A stretch of 64,000 bases of DNA from Agrococcus jejuensis. GTDB lineage: Bacteria; Actinomycetota; Actinomycetes; Actinomycetales; Microbacteriaceae. Both the position numbers and the translations under genes were made by a program. Under the pieces are notes generated by a model. That model was not told the origin of the DNA, made no database searches, and saw nothing but the letters and a program-made list of their open reading frames with translations. The stretch is from the NCBI RefSeq assembly GCF_900099705.1, contig NZ_LT629695.1, forward strand, positions 2,356,001-2,420,000, given 5' to 3'. Positions 21,490 to 29,939 of this stretch are shown here, one piece after another (position 1 is the first letter of the stretch; each line of letters opens with the position of its first letter).

Positions 21490-22901
21490 GCGCGGCCGTC
21501 GGCGGGCGGAGGCGCCGGGGCGGAGCCGGGCGACGACAGCCCGCCCGGCTCGCCCAGCTGCACCTGACGCGCGTTCGCCTCGCCCCACGTCGCGGCGGGC
21601 GTCGGCATCGTGGGCGGCGCGGGCATGGGCCCGGTCGCGACGTCGGCGGCGGCCGGCGCCATGGGGTTCGGCACGAGCGGCGACGGCACGATCGACACCG
21701 GCACGGTCGGCAGCTGGTCCTCGCCGAGGATCGTCGAGCCGAGGGCCTCGGGCTCGTACGGCAGGTACGCCGTCACGACGAAGCGCTCGCCGTCGGCGTC
21801 GACGTCGACCCAGCCGCCCGCCTGCTTCGCACGCTCGTGCATGCCGGTGATGCCGCGGCCGATGGGGCCGAGCGCGTCGCGCTCGCGGATGGGGGAGGAG
21901 ACGGCGAGCGACAGGCCGGGGCCGGTCCACGACAGCGTCACGATGGCGTCGACGTCGGGACCGCCGTGGCGCAGCGCGTTCGTGAGCGCCTCCTGCACGA
22001 TGCGGTACGCGGCGATGCCGCCGATCCGCGGCAGGTGCCCGTGGCGGCCGGCGTCGTGGAACGTCACGGTCGGGCCCGCCGAGCGGGTCTGGTCGATGAG
22101 GGCCGGGATGTCCTCGATCGTCGGCTGCGGGCGGCGCGCGTCGTCGTCGACCCGCTCGAGCAGCTGCCGCACCTCGACGAGCGCGAGCCGCGCGGTGTCG
22201 GAGATCGTCGTGAGCACGGGGTCGATGCGCTCGGGATGCTCGGCGTGCGTGAGCCGCAGCCCCTCGGCCTGCGCGGCCAGCACGGCGAGGGAGTGCGCCA
22301 TGACGTCGTGGAAGTCGTGCGTGAGGTCGGCGCGCAGCCGCTCGTCGCGCAGCTCGGACTCGACGACGACCGTGCGCGCCTGCACGGTGGTCTTGTCGCG
22401 CTCGGCGCGCACGGCGTCCCGGAACGCTCGCAGGCCGAAGGGCACGGCCCACGCGATGACGCCCATGATGAAGAAGCCGACCACCATGCCGCCGTCGAGG
22501 CTGACGTAGCCGTAGGAGGCGTTCATCCATGCGCCGGCGATCGCCGCGCGCACGAGTCCGCTGAGCGTCGCGACGCCGACGATCACCGCACCGATGTACA
22601 GACGCCACCGCATGGGCTCGAGGTCGAAGACCGCGATGGCGGCCGTGAGGCCGGCGACGAGCGCCGGCATCGTGAACGAGCCGCCCCACGGCTGATCGGT
22701 GATGACGGCGATCGGCATGGCGACGGCTGCCGCCACGAGCGCCCACCGCGGCCACCGGCGCGAGACGGCGAGCGCGCCGCACGCGAGCAGCATCGCGAAG
22801 AACTGGTTGTACCAGGTGAGCACCGTCGACAGGAAGGCGACGGCCGCGATGGCAGCCGGCCACCAGCGGGCGGCGATCGCGAGGTACCGGGTGAGCTTCA
22901 T
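21486..22901 (-). CDS. DesK/NarX-type sensor histidine kinase
   Basis: The protein has 471 residues from ATG 22901; a GTG at 22910 is also possible. The N-terminal half has about six membrane helices without a large external sensor domain. The HisKA_3 phosphoacceptor is in DFHDVMAHSLAVLAAQ. The HATPase domain has EALTNALRHGGPD and GRGITGMHERAKQAGG. The last 90 residues are an unusual Pro/Ala/Met-rich tail (TVPVSIVPSPLVPNP; GPMPAPPTMP) beyond the normal end of the domain. It overlaps the regulator gene and is bracketed with it by two inverted palindromic repeats. Confidence 0.9.
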   Translation of the reverse strand: MKLTRYLAIAARWWPAAIAAVAFLSTVLTWYNQFFAMLLACGALAVSRRWPRWALVAAAVAMPIAVITDQPWGGSFTMPALVAGLTAAIAVFDLEPMRWRLYIGAVIVGVATLSGLVRAAIAGAWMNASYGYVSLDGGMVVGFFIMGVIAWAVPFGLRAFRDAVRAERDKTTVQARTVVVESELRDERLRADLTHDFHDVMAHSLAVLAAQAEGLRLTHAEHPERIDPVLTTISDTARLALVEVRQLLERVDDDARRPQPTIEDIPALIDQTRSAGPTVTFHDAGRHGHLPRIGGIAAYRIVQEALTNALRHGGPDVDAIVTLSWTGPGLSLAVSSPIRERDALGPIGRGITGMHERAKQAGGWVDVDADGERFVVTAYLPYEPEALGSTILGEDQLPTVPVSIVPSPLVPNPMAPAAADVATGPMPAPPTMPTPAATWGEANARQVQLGEPGGLSSPGSAPAPPPADGRA

Positions 22902-23004
22902 GGTCGTCACGCTAGCCGCGCATCCGGCGCGTTCCCCGGGTTCGCGCGCGCATCTCATCCCTGGGGAGGAGCGGGTCGTCCGCCAGACGTCGGGTTCGCC
23001 CCAC

Positions 23005-23159
23005 CAGCTGGTCGAGGAGGCCGCAGCCGAAGGCTGCAGCCGTCACGAGACCACGCGACGTGCCCGCTCGACGCAACCATGTGCGTGATCGAGCAGGAGC
23101 GGCGGTCGCGTGGTCTCGTGACGCGTGCTCGCTGCGCTCGCGCGCTCCTCGACCAGCTG
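23005..23159. repeat. Nested palindromic repeat, copy B
   Basis: It has the same outer ends (23005-23019, 23145-23159) and inner arms (23042-23058, 23106-23122) as copy A. The unpaired central part, GCTCGACGCAACCATG, matches the reverse complement of copy A's centre, so the two copies are inverted relative to each other around the two-component genes. Confidence 0.85.
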
Positions 23160-23191
23160 GAGGGGGAGAGCCGAGCCGCTGCGGCAGCGGC

Positions 23192-24157
23192 TCACCGCAC
23201 CGACAGCACGACCTTGCCGCGCGCCCGACCCGACTCGACGCGCTCGAACGCGGCGACCGCGTCGTCGAGGGGGTGGATGGCGTCGATGCGCACGCGCACG
23301 TCGCCCGCCTCGATGAGCCTGCCGACGATGCCGAGGTTCGCGCCGTCGGGCTCGACCTTCACGCCCGTCGACCGCATCCCGGCCGCAGCGCACGCCTCGG
23401 CGTAGCCGGGCCACGAGCCCGTGGGCACGTTGACGTAGAGCCCGCCGGCGCGCAGCACGTCGAGCGATCGCGAGCCGGTGTCGTCGTGCACGTCGCCGAC
23501 GAGGTCGATGACGACGTCGACCTTGGCGGTCGTCTCCTCGAAGCGCTGGCGCGTGTGGTCGACGACCTCGTCGGCGCCGAGGTCGCGCAGGAAGTCGAGG
23601 TTCGCCTCGGACGCCGTCGCGATGACGCGGGCCCCGAAGTACTTCGCGAGCTGCACGGCGAAGTGGCCGACGCCACCGGCGCCCGCGTGCACGAGCACGC
23701 GCTGGCCGCCGTGGGCGCGCGCGATGCGCACGACCGCATCCCATGCGGTGAGCGCGGCGAGCGGCACGGCCGCGGCCTCCTCCCACGTGAGCGACGTGGG
23801 CTTGCGCGCGAGGCAGATCGACGACACGGCGACCTGCTCGGCGAACGAGCCCCAGCCGCGCGCCGGGTTGGCCATGCCGAACACGGCATCCCCCGGCTGC
23901 AGGTCGTGCAGCTCGTACGCCGCCTCGGCGACGGTGCCGGCGACGTCGTGCCCGCCGACCCAGGGGAAGCGCTGGATGCCCGCGGCTGCGCCGCCGCCAG
24001 CGCGGGTCTTGACGTCGATGGGGTTGATGCCGGCGGCGTGCACGTCGATGAGCACCTCGGACATGAGGCGCACGGGGGCGGCGACCTCGCCGATGCGGGC
24101 GACGCTCGCGGGACCGTGCTCGTCGATGAGCACGGCGCGCATGGTGGGGGTCTCCAT
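23192..24157 (-). CDS. NADPH:quinone-reductase-type oxidoreductase (MDR family)
   Basis: The protein has 321 residues. The GroES-like N-domain has MRAVLIDEHGP, HAAGINPIDVKTRAGG and the DVAGTV motif; structural zinc cysteines are absent. The Rossmann part has VLVHAGAGGVGHFAVQLAKYFGA and the NADP-selecting end ATASEANLDFLRDLGADEVVD. It would reduce quinones or enones with NADPH in the cytoplasm. The ATG at 24157 is the longest start; ATG 24142 with GGAG 9 bases upstream is equally plausible. It ends 30 bases before repeat copy B. Confidence 0.88.
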   Translation of the reverse strand: METPTMRAVLIDEHGPASVARIGEVAAPVRLMSEVLIDVHAAGINPIDVKTRAGGGAAAGIQRFPWVGGHDVAGTVAEAAYELHDLQPGDAVFGMANPARGWGSFAEQVAVSSICLARKPTSLTWEEAAAVPLAALTAWDAVVRIARAHGGQRVLVHAGAGGVGHFAVQLAKYFGARVIATASEANLDFLRDLGADEVVDHTRQRFEETTAKVDVVIDLVGDVHDDTGSRSLDVLRAGGLYVNVPTGSWPGYAEACAAAGMRSTGVKVEPDGANLGIVGRLIEAGDVRVRIDAIHPLDDAVAAFERVESGRARGKVVLSVR

Positions 24158-24224
24158 GTCGCGAACCTATCCGCGCGGTGTGACACCGAGGTTTCGATCG
24201 TGCATCGATCGCTAGCCTGGCTGG

Positions 24225-24917
24225 ATGCACTCCGTGCGCGCCTCCCGAGCCGATCGCGTCGTCGGCGTGCTCGCCGTGCTCGCCCTCCTCGCGGGCACCG
24301 TGATCATCGGCACGCAGCGCGCGCGGTACGAGCGATTCCTCTACATCTCCGAGCTCGGTGCGGTGTACATGCGCTCGGAGGAATGGTTCCGCTGGGGCTT
24401 CGTGCTCGTGATCGTCGGCATCGCGCTCGTGGCGTGGGTGGTGCGCGACGTGCGGTCGCGCGGCCGCGTGCTGGACCGGTGGCGTCCGGCGATCTCGCTG
24501 CTGCTGTCGGCGGCGTGGTTCCTCGTCGCGTCGCAGGTGAACTGCACCGACGGCTGCCCCGCGCCGTTCACGCGCGACTCGACGCCGCGCGACACCGTGC
24601 ACATCGTGGCGGCGGTGCTGGGCTTCGCAGCGGGTGCGTGGGCGATGCTGCAGCTCGCGACGGCCGCGGACCGGTGGATGCGGCGCATCTCGGCCGTGGG
24701 CGGCGTGCTCGTGGCGGGCATCGCGGCGACGGGCGGCCTCATCTCGCTCGCGCGCGGCAACACCGACGTTGGCTCGACGCTCGAGTACGTCGCGGCGGCG
24801 ATCGGCGTCGCGTGGCTCATCACGGTCGCGGTCGTGCACCTGTGGCAGGGGCCGACGACGATCGTCGTCGAGGGTGCGGGAGCCGAGCCCGAGCGCGAGC
24901 CGGTCGACGCGACCTGA
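24225..24917 (+). CDS. DUF998-type membrane protein
   Basis: The protein has 230 residues with six predicted membrane helices. The pattern VVGVLAVLALLAGTVIIG, an external loop with FLYISELGAV, then VNCTDGCPAPFTRD before DTVHIVAAVLGFAAG is the signature of the DUF998 family of polytopic proteins, whose function is unknown. Two cysteines (NCTDGC) in an outward loop could form a disulfide. The tail is acidic and cytoplasmic. It is divergent from the oxidoreductase at 23192 and convergent with the hydrolase at 24931, apparently a single-gene unit. Confidence 0.75.
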   Translation: MHSVRASRADRVVGVLAVLALLAGTVIIGTQRARYERFLYISELGAVYMRSEEWFRWGFVLVIVGIALVAWVVRDVRSRGRVLDRWRPAISLLLSAAWFLVASQVNCTDGCPAPFTRDSTPRDTVHIVAAVLGFAAGAWAMLQLATAADRWMRRISAVGGVLVAGIAATGGLISLARGNTDVGSTLEYVAAAIGVAWLITVAVVHLWQGPTTIVVEGAGAEPEREPVDAT

Positions 24918-24930
24918 TCGCGCGCGGGCG

Positions 24931-25671
24931 TCAGAGCCCGGTGAGGAACGAGCCCACCTGCTCGCGGTACCACGCCATCACGGCGGCGGCGCCGTCGTCG
25001 CGCGCGGGCGACACGAGCATGCGGCAGCCGAGCCCCGCCGTCCACTCCTCGGCGACGTGCAGCGGATGCACGGGGTCGCGCGGGCTCGCGAGCACGACGG
25101 ATGCGGCGCCGAGCGACGCGAGCTCGCCGGGCGCGTAGGCGCGGTTGCGGGGGATCTCGAGCAGTCGCACGCGACGCTCCCACGCGAGCGGCTGCGTGAC
25201 CTGCGACTCGAGCGCGTCGGCGCCGACGGGCGAGATGCCGCGCACGGCGTCGTAGGCGCCGGATGCGCGCAACGCGGCGAGGGAGCGCTTCGGCCCGTGT
25301 CGCTCGAGCAGCTCGGCGATGACGGGGAAGACGGCGAGGTTCGCGGGCAGCGCCTCGTGCGTGAACGACGGCCGCTGGAAGGCGACGCGGTCGATGACGA
25401 ACCGGCCCGACAGCGCGATGCGCAGCCCGATGGCGGCACCCATCGACGTGCCCACGATCGACACGGGCGATCCGTCGTGCTCGGCGGCGAGCGCATCCGC
25501 GCATTCGGCGGCGAGCGCCTCGAGCGCGAAGTCGTCGCCCTCGCCGACGAGGGTGCTCGCGCCGTGGGCGCGCACGTCGGGCGCGACGACGTGGCTGCGC
25601 AGGTCCTTCGGCAGGTACGCAAGGGCGTTGGCGCGCGAGCCGCCGAGGCCGTGCAGGGCGAGGATCGTCAC
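24931..25671 (-). CDS. Alpha/beta hydrolase
   Basis: The protein has 246 residues from GTG 25671. The fold begins directly at strand 3 (VTILALHGLGGSRANALAYL) with the oxyanion HG motif. The nucleophile elbow is GTSMGA. The acid is probably the Asp of ASPRDPVHP and the His that of VHPLHVAEEW or a nearby one. The substrate cannot be read. It follows the YqaJ-type nuclease by 13 bases on the same strand, which suggests co-transcription, though the pairing makes no obvious functional sense. Confidence 0.78.
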   Translation of the reverse strand: MTILALHGLGGSRANALAYLPKDLRSHVVAPDVRAHGASTLVGEGDDFALEALAAECADALAAEHDGSPVSIVGTSMGAAIGLRIALSGRFVIDRVAFQRPSFTHEALPANLAVFPVIAELLERHGPKRSLAALRASGAYDAVRGISPVGADALESQVTQPLAWERRVRLLEIPRNRAYAPGELASLGAASVVLASPRDPVHPLHVAEEWTAGLGCRMLVSPARDDGAAAVMAWYREQVGSFLTGL

Positions 25672-25684
25672 GGCAGCATCCGGC

Positions 25685-26296
25685 TCAGGCGGCGAGCAGC
25701 TCGAAGAGCCGGTCGGCAGTCGCGACGAGGCGGGCGATCTCGGCATCGTCGCGCTCGACCCACTGGTAGCGCGGCGGGCCCACGGGCACGAACTCGTCGT
25801 GCTGCTCCCAGACGAACAGCGTGCGCTCGGCGCCGAGCACGTGCTGCTGCCACCAGATCTGCCGCAGGTACGGCTTGGGGATGCGCGCGAGGTCCTTGAC
25901 GGTCGTCTTGATCTCGGCGAGCACGAGGCCGTCGTCGGCGACGCCGTCGGGCGTCGCGAGGTGGCGGCGGTCGGCGACGGCGTGGAAGAGCGCGTTCGAC
26001 GGGGCGATGGAGAAGTGGTCGGAGACCCAGCGCGCGATGTGCGGCTCGCGGTCGCGGCCGTGCTGCGTCGCGGCGTTGCCCGAGAACCAGGGGCCGCGGC
26101 CGCGCTTCTCGAGCACGACAGCGGCGATCGATCGCTCGGTCGTCATCTTGGCGACGTCGGTCGCCGTGACGCCCTGCGCGCGGGCGCGCAGCCAGGCGAT
26201 GCGGTCGCTCGAGCGGCAGAGGATGCGGTCGAGGTGCGACGGCGGCGCCACCGGCGCGACGACCTCGTCGAAGAGGTCGAGCACGGGGTGGTCCAT
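25685..26296 (-). CDS. YqaJ/lambda-exonuclease-type nuclease
   Basis: The protein has 203 residues from ATG 26296. Residues about 30-60 (RIAWLRARAQGVTATDVAKM) match the start of the YqaJ viral recombinase fold, GREREPHIARW-like HGRDREPHIARWV supplies the first acidic motif, and LVLAEIKTTVKDL with a following Gln helix (YLRQIWWQQHVLG) the PD-(E/D)xK core. Such enzymes resect double-stranded DNA 5' to 3' in phage recombination. No single-strand annealing partner lies nearby, so this is a chromosomally fixed stand-alone copy. Confidence 0.8.
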   Translation of the reverse strand: MDHPVLDLFDEVVAPVAPPSHLDRILCRSSDRIAWLRARAQGVTATDVAKMTTERSIAAVVLEKRGRGPWFSGNAATQHGRDREPHIARWVSDHFSIAPSNALFHAVADRRHLATPDGVADDGLVLAEIKTTVKDLARIPKPYLRQIWWQQHVLGAERTLFVWEQHDEFVPVGPPRYQWVERDDAEIARLVATADRLFELLAA

Positions 26297-26387
26297 GCCT
26301 CCATCGTGGCACCGACGGCCGACGCGGGCGCACGCACGCGCCGAGGCGCGCGGATGCGTCAGGCGGCGGCGACGAGCAGGGGATCGG

Positions 26388-27338
26388 TCATCGCTGCGGC
26401 TCGATGACGACGCTGCCGACCTTCGCACCCGAGTCGACGAGGCGGTACGCCTCGGCGATCGCGTCGATGCTGCCGGCGCTGCGCACGACGGGGTCGAGCC
26501 GGCCGTGGGCGACGTGGTCGAGCAGCTCGGCGAACGTCTCGGCTCGCTCGTCGGCCGGGCCGGCGACGACGGGGCCGCGCGCCACGATCGTCTCGCCGAG
26601 GGTCGCGACCGCGAGCACGACCCGCCCGCCGGGTGCGAGCATCCCGAGCCCCGTGCGCCGGTCGATCGCGCCCGCCGCGTCGAGCACGACGTCGAAGCCG
26701 CCGAGGTCGGCGAGGCGCGTCGAGGCCCGGTCGCGCACGTCGTCGGCGCCGAGGCGGCGGGCGAGGTCGTGGTTCGCGGCGCTCGCGACCACGGTCACGT
26801 GCGCGCCCTGCATGCGGCCCAGCTGCACGGCGGCGGTGCCGAGGGCGCCCGAGGCGCCGACGACGAGCAGTCGCTCGCCCGCGGCGAGCGCCGCGCGGTC
26901 GCGCACGAGCGACCACGCGGTGCCGCCGCCGAAGAGCACGCCAGCGGCGTCGACGTGCGCCACGGCCTCGGGCACGCGAGCGAGCCGCGTCGCACGCACG
27001 GCCACGAGCTCGGCGTGCGCGCCCATCCGCGCACCGTTCATGCCGGCGACGCGGTCGCCGACCTGCAGCGCCTCGACCTCGGCGCCGACCGCCTCGACGA
27101 CGCCCGAGAGCGTGCCGCCGAGCACGGGCTGACGCGGACCCCGGATGCCGAGCGCGAGCCGACCGGGCAGCGCGAAGCCGCGGGGGAAGCGGGCGGCGCG
27201 AATGCGGGCGTCGCCCGACGTGACGGCGGCGGCGTGCACGCGCACGAGCACCTCGCCGCGGCGCGGCGCAGGATCGGGGCGCTCGACGACGCGGGCGACC
27301 TCCGGCGGTCCGTACCGCTCGACGACGACTGCGCGCAT
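26388..27338 (-). CDS. Zinc-independent MDR oxidoreductase
   Basis: The protein has 316 residues from ATG 27338 with GAGGAGC as ribosome site. It belongs to the medium-chain reductase family: GEVLVRVHAAAVTSGDARIR, GTLSGVVEAVGAEV, GDRVAGMNG, then the Rossmann motif LLVVGASGALGTAAVQLG. Catalytic zinc ligands are missing, as in quinone oxidoreductases. It is divergent from a TetR gene, with two regulator-type palindromes in the shared 85-base promoter region, so it is probably induced by a small electrophile or quinone sensed by that regulator. Confidence 0.88.
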   Translation of the reverse strand: MRAVVVERYGPPEVARVVERPDPAPRRGEVLVRVHAAAVTSGDARIRAARFPRGFALPGRLALGIRGPRQPVLGGTLSGVVEAVGAEVEALQVGDRVAGMNGARMGAHAELVAVRATRLARVPEAVAHVDAAGVLFGGGTAWSLVRDRAALAAGERLLVVGASGALGTAAVQLGRMQGAHVTVVASAANHDLARRLGADDVRDRASTRLADLGGFDVVLDAAGAIDRRTGLGMLAPGGRVVLAVATLGETIVARGPVVAGPADERAETFAELLDHVAHGRLDPVVRSAGSIDAIAEAYRLVDSGAKVGSVVIEPQR

Positions 27339-27357
27339 GGCTGCTCCTCGCTCGTGC

Positions 27358-27406
27358 CTTACACCTGTAAGCCTGACGGCGATACCGTAGCCTTACGCTC
27401 GTAAGG
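27358..27406. promoter_or_regulatory. Twin TetR operators between oxidoreductase and regulator
   Basis: CTTAC-ACCT-GTAAG (27358-27371) and CCTTAC-GCTC-GTAAGG (27391-27406) are two copies of the same inverted repeat, 33-34 bp centre to centre. They lie in the divergent promoter region of the MDR gene and the TetR gene. Confidence 0.75.
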
Positions 27407-27423
27407 AACGCAAGGAGGATCGG

Positions 27424-28068
27424 GTGACGAGCAGGCGACCGCTCACGGCCGAGCGCGTGGTCGAGGCCGCCGTCGCCGTCGCCGACCGCGGCGGCATCGA
27501 CGCCGTGAGCATGCGAAGCGTCGGCCGCGAGCTCGGCGTCGAGGCCATGTCGCTCTACCACCACGTCGCCTCGAAGGACGCGCTGCTCGACGCGCTCGCC
27601 GACTGGATCTTCGCCCGCGTCGCCGCGCCCTCGGCCGACATGGGATGGCGCGAGGGGCTCGTGGCGCACGGTGCGTCGGTGCGCGCGGTGCTGGGCGCGC
27701 ATCCGTGGGCCTTCGCGCTCGTCGAGTCCCGCCGCGACCCCGGCCCCGTGCTGCTCGCCCACCACGAGGCGGTGCTCGCGTGCCTGCAGCGCGACGGGTT
27801 CACGGTGCGCGGCTCGGCGCACGCGTTCTCGCTCGTCGACGCCTACGTCTACGGGTTCGCGCTCACCGAGCGCAACCTGCCCTTCGACCCGGGCGTCGAC
27901 GGCGAGTACTTCATCGAGGCGATCGCGCAGCAGGCGACGACGCATCCGAGCCTCGCCGCCGTCGCGACGACGTGGGTCGAGGATCGCTACTCGTTCACGA
28001 GCGAGTTCGACCACGGCCTCGGCATCGTGCTCGACGCGCTCGAGCGGCAGCGGGCGGCAGGCCGCTGA
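27424..28068 (+). CDS. TetR-family repressor
   Basis: The protein has 214 residues from GTG 27424 (GGAGG 7 bases upstream). The DNA-binding domain reads LTAERVVEAAVAVADRGGIDAVSM, then RSVGRELGVEAMSLYHHVASKDALLDAL. The C-domain resembles the TetR_C tetracycline-repressor class (WREGLVAHGASVRAVLGAHPW; DAYVYGFALTE). It most likely represses itself and the divergent oxidoreductase through the twin operators directly upstream. The inducer is unknown. Confidence 0.9.
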   Translation: MTSRRPLTAERVVEAAVAVADRGGIDAVSMRSVGRELGVEAMSLYHHVASKDALLDALADWIFARVAAPSADMGWREGLVAHGASVRAVLGAHPWAFALVESRRDPGPVLLAHHEAVLACLQRDGFTVRGSAHAFSLVDAYVYGFALTERNLPFDPGVDGEYFIEAIAQQATTHPSLAAVATTWVEDRYSFTSEFDHGLGIVLDALERQRAAGR

Positions 28069-28163
28069 GCGCGTCCCCCGTCGGCACGCGTGACACGCGC
28101 GGCCGTCCCCCCTGCATGGGTGGCGATGGGGGAGCGCATGGACGCCGGGGCTAGCCTCGGCCC

Positions 28164-28655
28164 ATGGTGGAGCATCGCGCGGAGATCGCATGGACCGATC
28201 CCGGCGACGCGCTCGGCACCCTGGGTCGCATGTCGGGCCTCGACTACCTGCTGGGCGTCATGCGCGGCACCGTGCCGCAGATGCCGATCCTCAGCGCGTG
28301 GGGCATCGACCTCGTGGTCGCCGAGCCCGGCCGCGTCGAGCTGCGCGCCAAGCCCACGCAGATGCTCTACAACCAGGTCGGCACGGTGCACGGCGGCTTC
28401 GCGAGCACGCTCCTCGACACCGCCTGCGGCCTCGCGGGGTTCTCGACGCAGCCCGCCGGGCACATGTACACGTCGATGGACCTCGCGGTGCGATTCCTGC
28501 GCCCCGTGCTCGCCGGCGACGCCGTGCGGGCCGTCGGCGAGGTCGTGAAGCCCGGCCGCAAGGTCATCGCGACCGAGGCGCGCCTGCTCGACGCGCGCGG
28601 CCGCATCCTCGCGACGGCGACGAGCGGCCTGCTCGTGCTGCCCGTCGACCGCTGA
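28164..28655 (+). CDS. PaaI-type hot-dog thioesterase
   Basis: The protein has 163 residues. The hot-dog signature is clear: MLYNQVGTVHGGFASTLLDTACGLAGFS contains the HGG turn and the catalytic Asp position, followed by YTSMDLAVRFLRPVLAGD and the final strands VIATEARLLDARGRILATATS. It hydrolyses acyl- or aryl-CoA esters; the substrate cannot be read. It stands alone downstream of the TetR gene and convergent with a methyltransferase gene. Confidence 0.85.
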   Translation: MVEHRAEIAWTDPGDALGTLGRMSGLDYLLGVMRGTVPQMPILSAWGIDLVVAEPGRVELRAKPTQMLYNQVGTVHGGFASTLLDTACGLAGFSTQPAGHMYTSMDLAVRFLRPVLAGDAVRAVGEVVKPGRKVIATEARLLDARGRILATATSGLLVLPVDR

Positions 28656-28667
28656 TCCGCGCCGCGC

Positions 28668-29081
28668 TCACCGCAGCGGCACCTCGCGCAGCGGATCGCC
28701 GCCGTCGATGAGCAGCCGACCCTCGGGCGCGAGCGCGCGGATGCGGTCGAGCGCGCGAGCGCCCGCCTCGGGATGCCGGCCGTCGAGCGCGCCGACGCGG
28801 CACGCGACGACGAGGTCGAAGGTCTCGTCGACCGCGAGGTCCTCGATCGCCGCCTGCACGACGCGCATGCGTCCGCTCGCGATCGCGTCGGCGCATCCCT
28901 CGCGCATCTGACGCACTGCCGTCGCCGATCGATCGCACGCCACGACCACGCCGTCGTCGCCGATGCGCGTCACGATCTCGCGCGCGAGCGCGCCCGGCCC
29001 CGCGCCGACCTCGAGCACCCGCATGCCCGGCTCGAGCGGCAGCGCGTCGAGCACCGCCTGCAACCGTGCCGAGAGCGCCAT
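28668..29081 (-). CDS. SAM-dependent methyltransferase
   Basis: The protein has 137 residues from ATG 29081. Motif I is MRVLEVGAGPGALAREIV, motif II holds the ribose-binding acid in VVACDRSATAV, and motif IV is FDLVVACRVGALDGRHP. At 137 residues it contains little beyond the SAM-binding core and lacks a substrate cap. The target may be a small molecule. It is convergent with the thioesterase and divergent from the two-component operon. Confidence 0.78.
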   Translation of the reverse strand: MALSARLQAVLDALPLEPGMRVLEVGAGPGALAREIVTRIGDDGVVVACDRSATAVRQMREGCADAIASGRMRVVQAAIEDLAVDETFDLVVACRVGALDGRHPEAGARALDRIRALAPEGRLLIDGGDPLREVPLR

Positions 29082-29122
29082 GCGGCCACGGTAGGCGCAT
29101 CCGGCGACATCCCATCCACTCC

Positions 29123-29163
29123 GCATAGGAACGGCATAGGATGCAGCATGTCCGCCGCATAGG
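29123..29163. promoter_or_regulatory. GCATAGG direct repeats upstream of the OmpR-type regulator
   Basis: GCATAGG occurs at 29123, 29134 and 29157 (11- and 23-bp steps), all on one face of the helix. This spacing suits OmpR-type regulators that bind tandem half-sites, so autoregulation is likely. Confidence 0.45.
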
Positions 29164-29185
29164 CCGCTCTGGCTGGATGGAGAGC

Positions 29186-29929
29186 ATGATGGACACCGCT
29201 CAGCAGCAGCTCCGGGCGCAGCCGCGCCTCACGAGGCCCGATGGCTCGGCCATCCGGGTGCTCGTCGTCGACGACGAGCAGTCGCTCGCCGACCTCGTCG
29301 CCATGGGCCTCAAGTACGAGGGCTGGGAGATCAAGACCGCAGCCAACGGCCAGCAGGCGCTGCAGGCGGTGCGCGAGTTCCGACCCGACGCCGTCGTGCT
29401 CGACATCATGCTCCCCGACTTCGACGGCCTCACGGTGCTGCAGCGCATGCGCTCCGCAGGCTTCGACGTCCCCGTGCTCTTCCTCACGGCCAAGGACTCG
29501 CTCGACGACCGCGTCGCGGGCCTCACCGCAGGCGGCGACGACTACGTCACGAAGCCCTTCGGCCTCGAGGAGGTCGTGGCACGACTGCGCGGCCTCATCC
29601 GCCGCACCGCGGCGACGGCCGAGGAGTCGAGCGTGCTCTGGGTCGGCGACCTCATGATGGACGAGGACTCGTACGAGGTGCAGCGCGGCGGCACGGCCGT
29701 CGAGCTCACCGCCACCGAGTTCGAGCTGCTGCGCTATCTCATGCGCAACCCTCGCCGCGTGCTCTCGAAGGCGCAGATCCTCGACCGTGTCTGGTCGTAC
29801 GACTTCGGTGGCCGCGCGAGCGTCGTCGAGCTCTACATCTCGTACCTGCGCAAGAAGATCGACACGCTCGGCGAGCCGATGATCCACACGGTGCGCGGCG
29901 TCGGCTACCAGCTGCGCGCAGCGCAGTGA
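29186..29929 (+). CDS. OmpR-family response regulator
   Basis: The protein has 247 residues; ATG 29186 or 29189 both fit the GGAG site. The receiver domain has LVVDDEQSLADL, phosphoacceptor Asp in AVVLDIMLPDFDG, and Thr/Lys in FLTAKDS and YVTKPFG. The winged helix at the C-terminus is complete (ELTATEFELLRYLMRNPRRVLSK spans the turn; VRGVGYQLR closes it). It is paired with the kinase starting 10 bases downstream. The TrcR/TcrA-like layout is typical for actinobacteria. The next genes encode surface proteins, which may be its targets. Confidence 0.93.
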   Translation: MMDTAQQQLRAQPRLTRPDGSAIRVLVVDDEQSLADLVAMGLKYEGWEIKTAANGQQALQAVREFRPDAVVLDIMLPDFDGLTVLQRMRSAGFDVPVLFLTAKDSLDDRVAGLTAGGDDYVTKPFGLEEVVARLRGLIRRTAATAEESSVLWVGDLMMDEDSYEVQRGGTAVELTATEFELLRYLMRNPRRVLSKAQILDRVWSYDFGGRASVVELYISYLRKKIDTLGEPMIHTVRGVGYQLRAAQ

Positions 29930-29939
29930 CGGCACTGCG

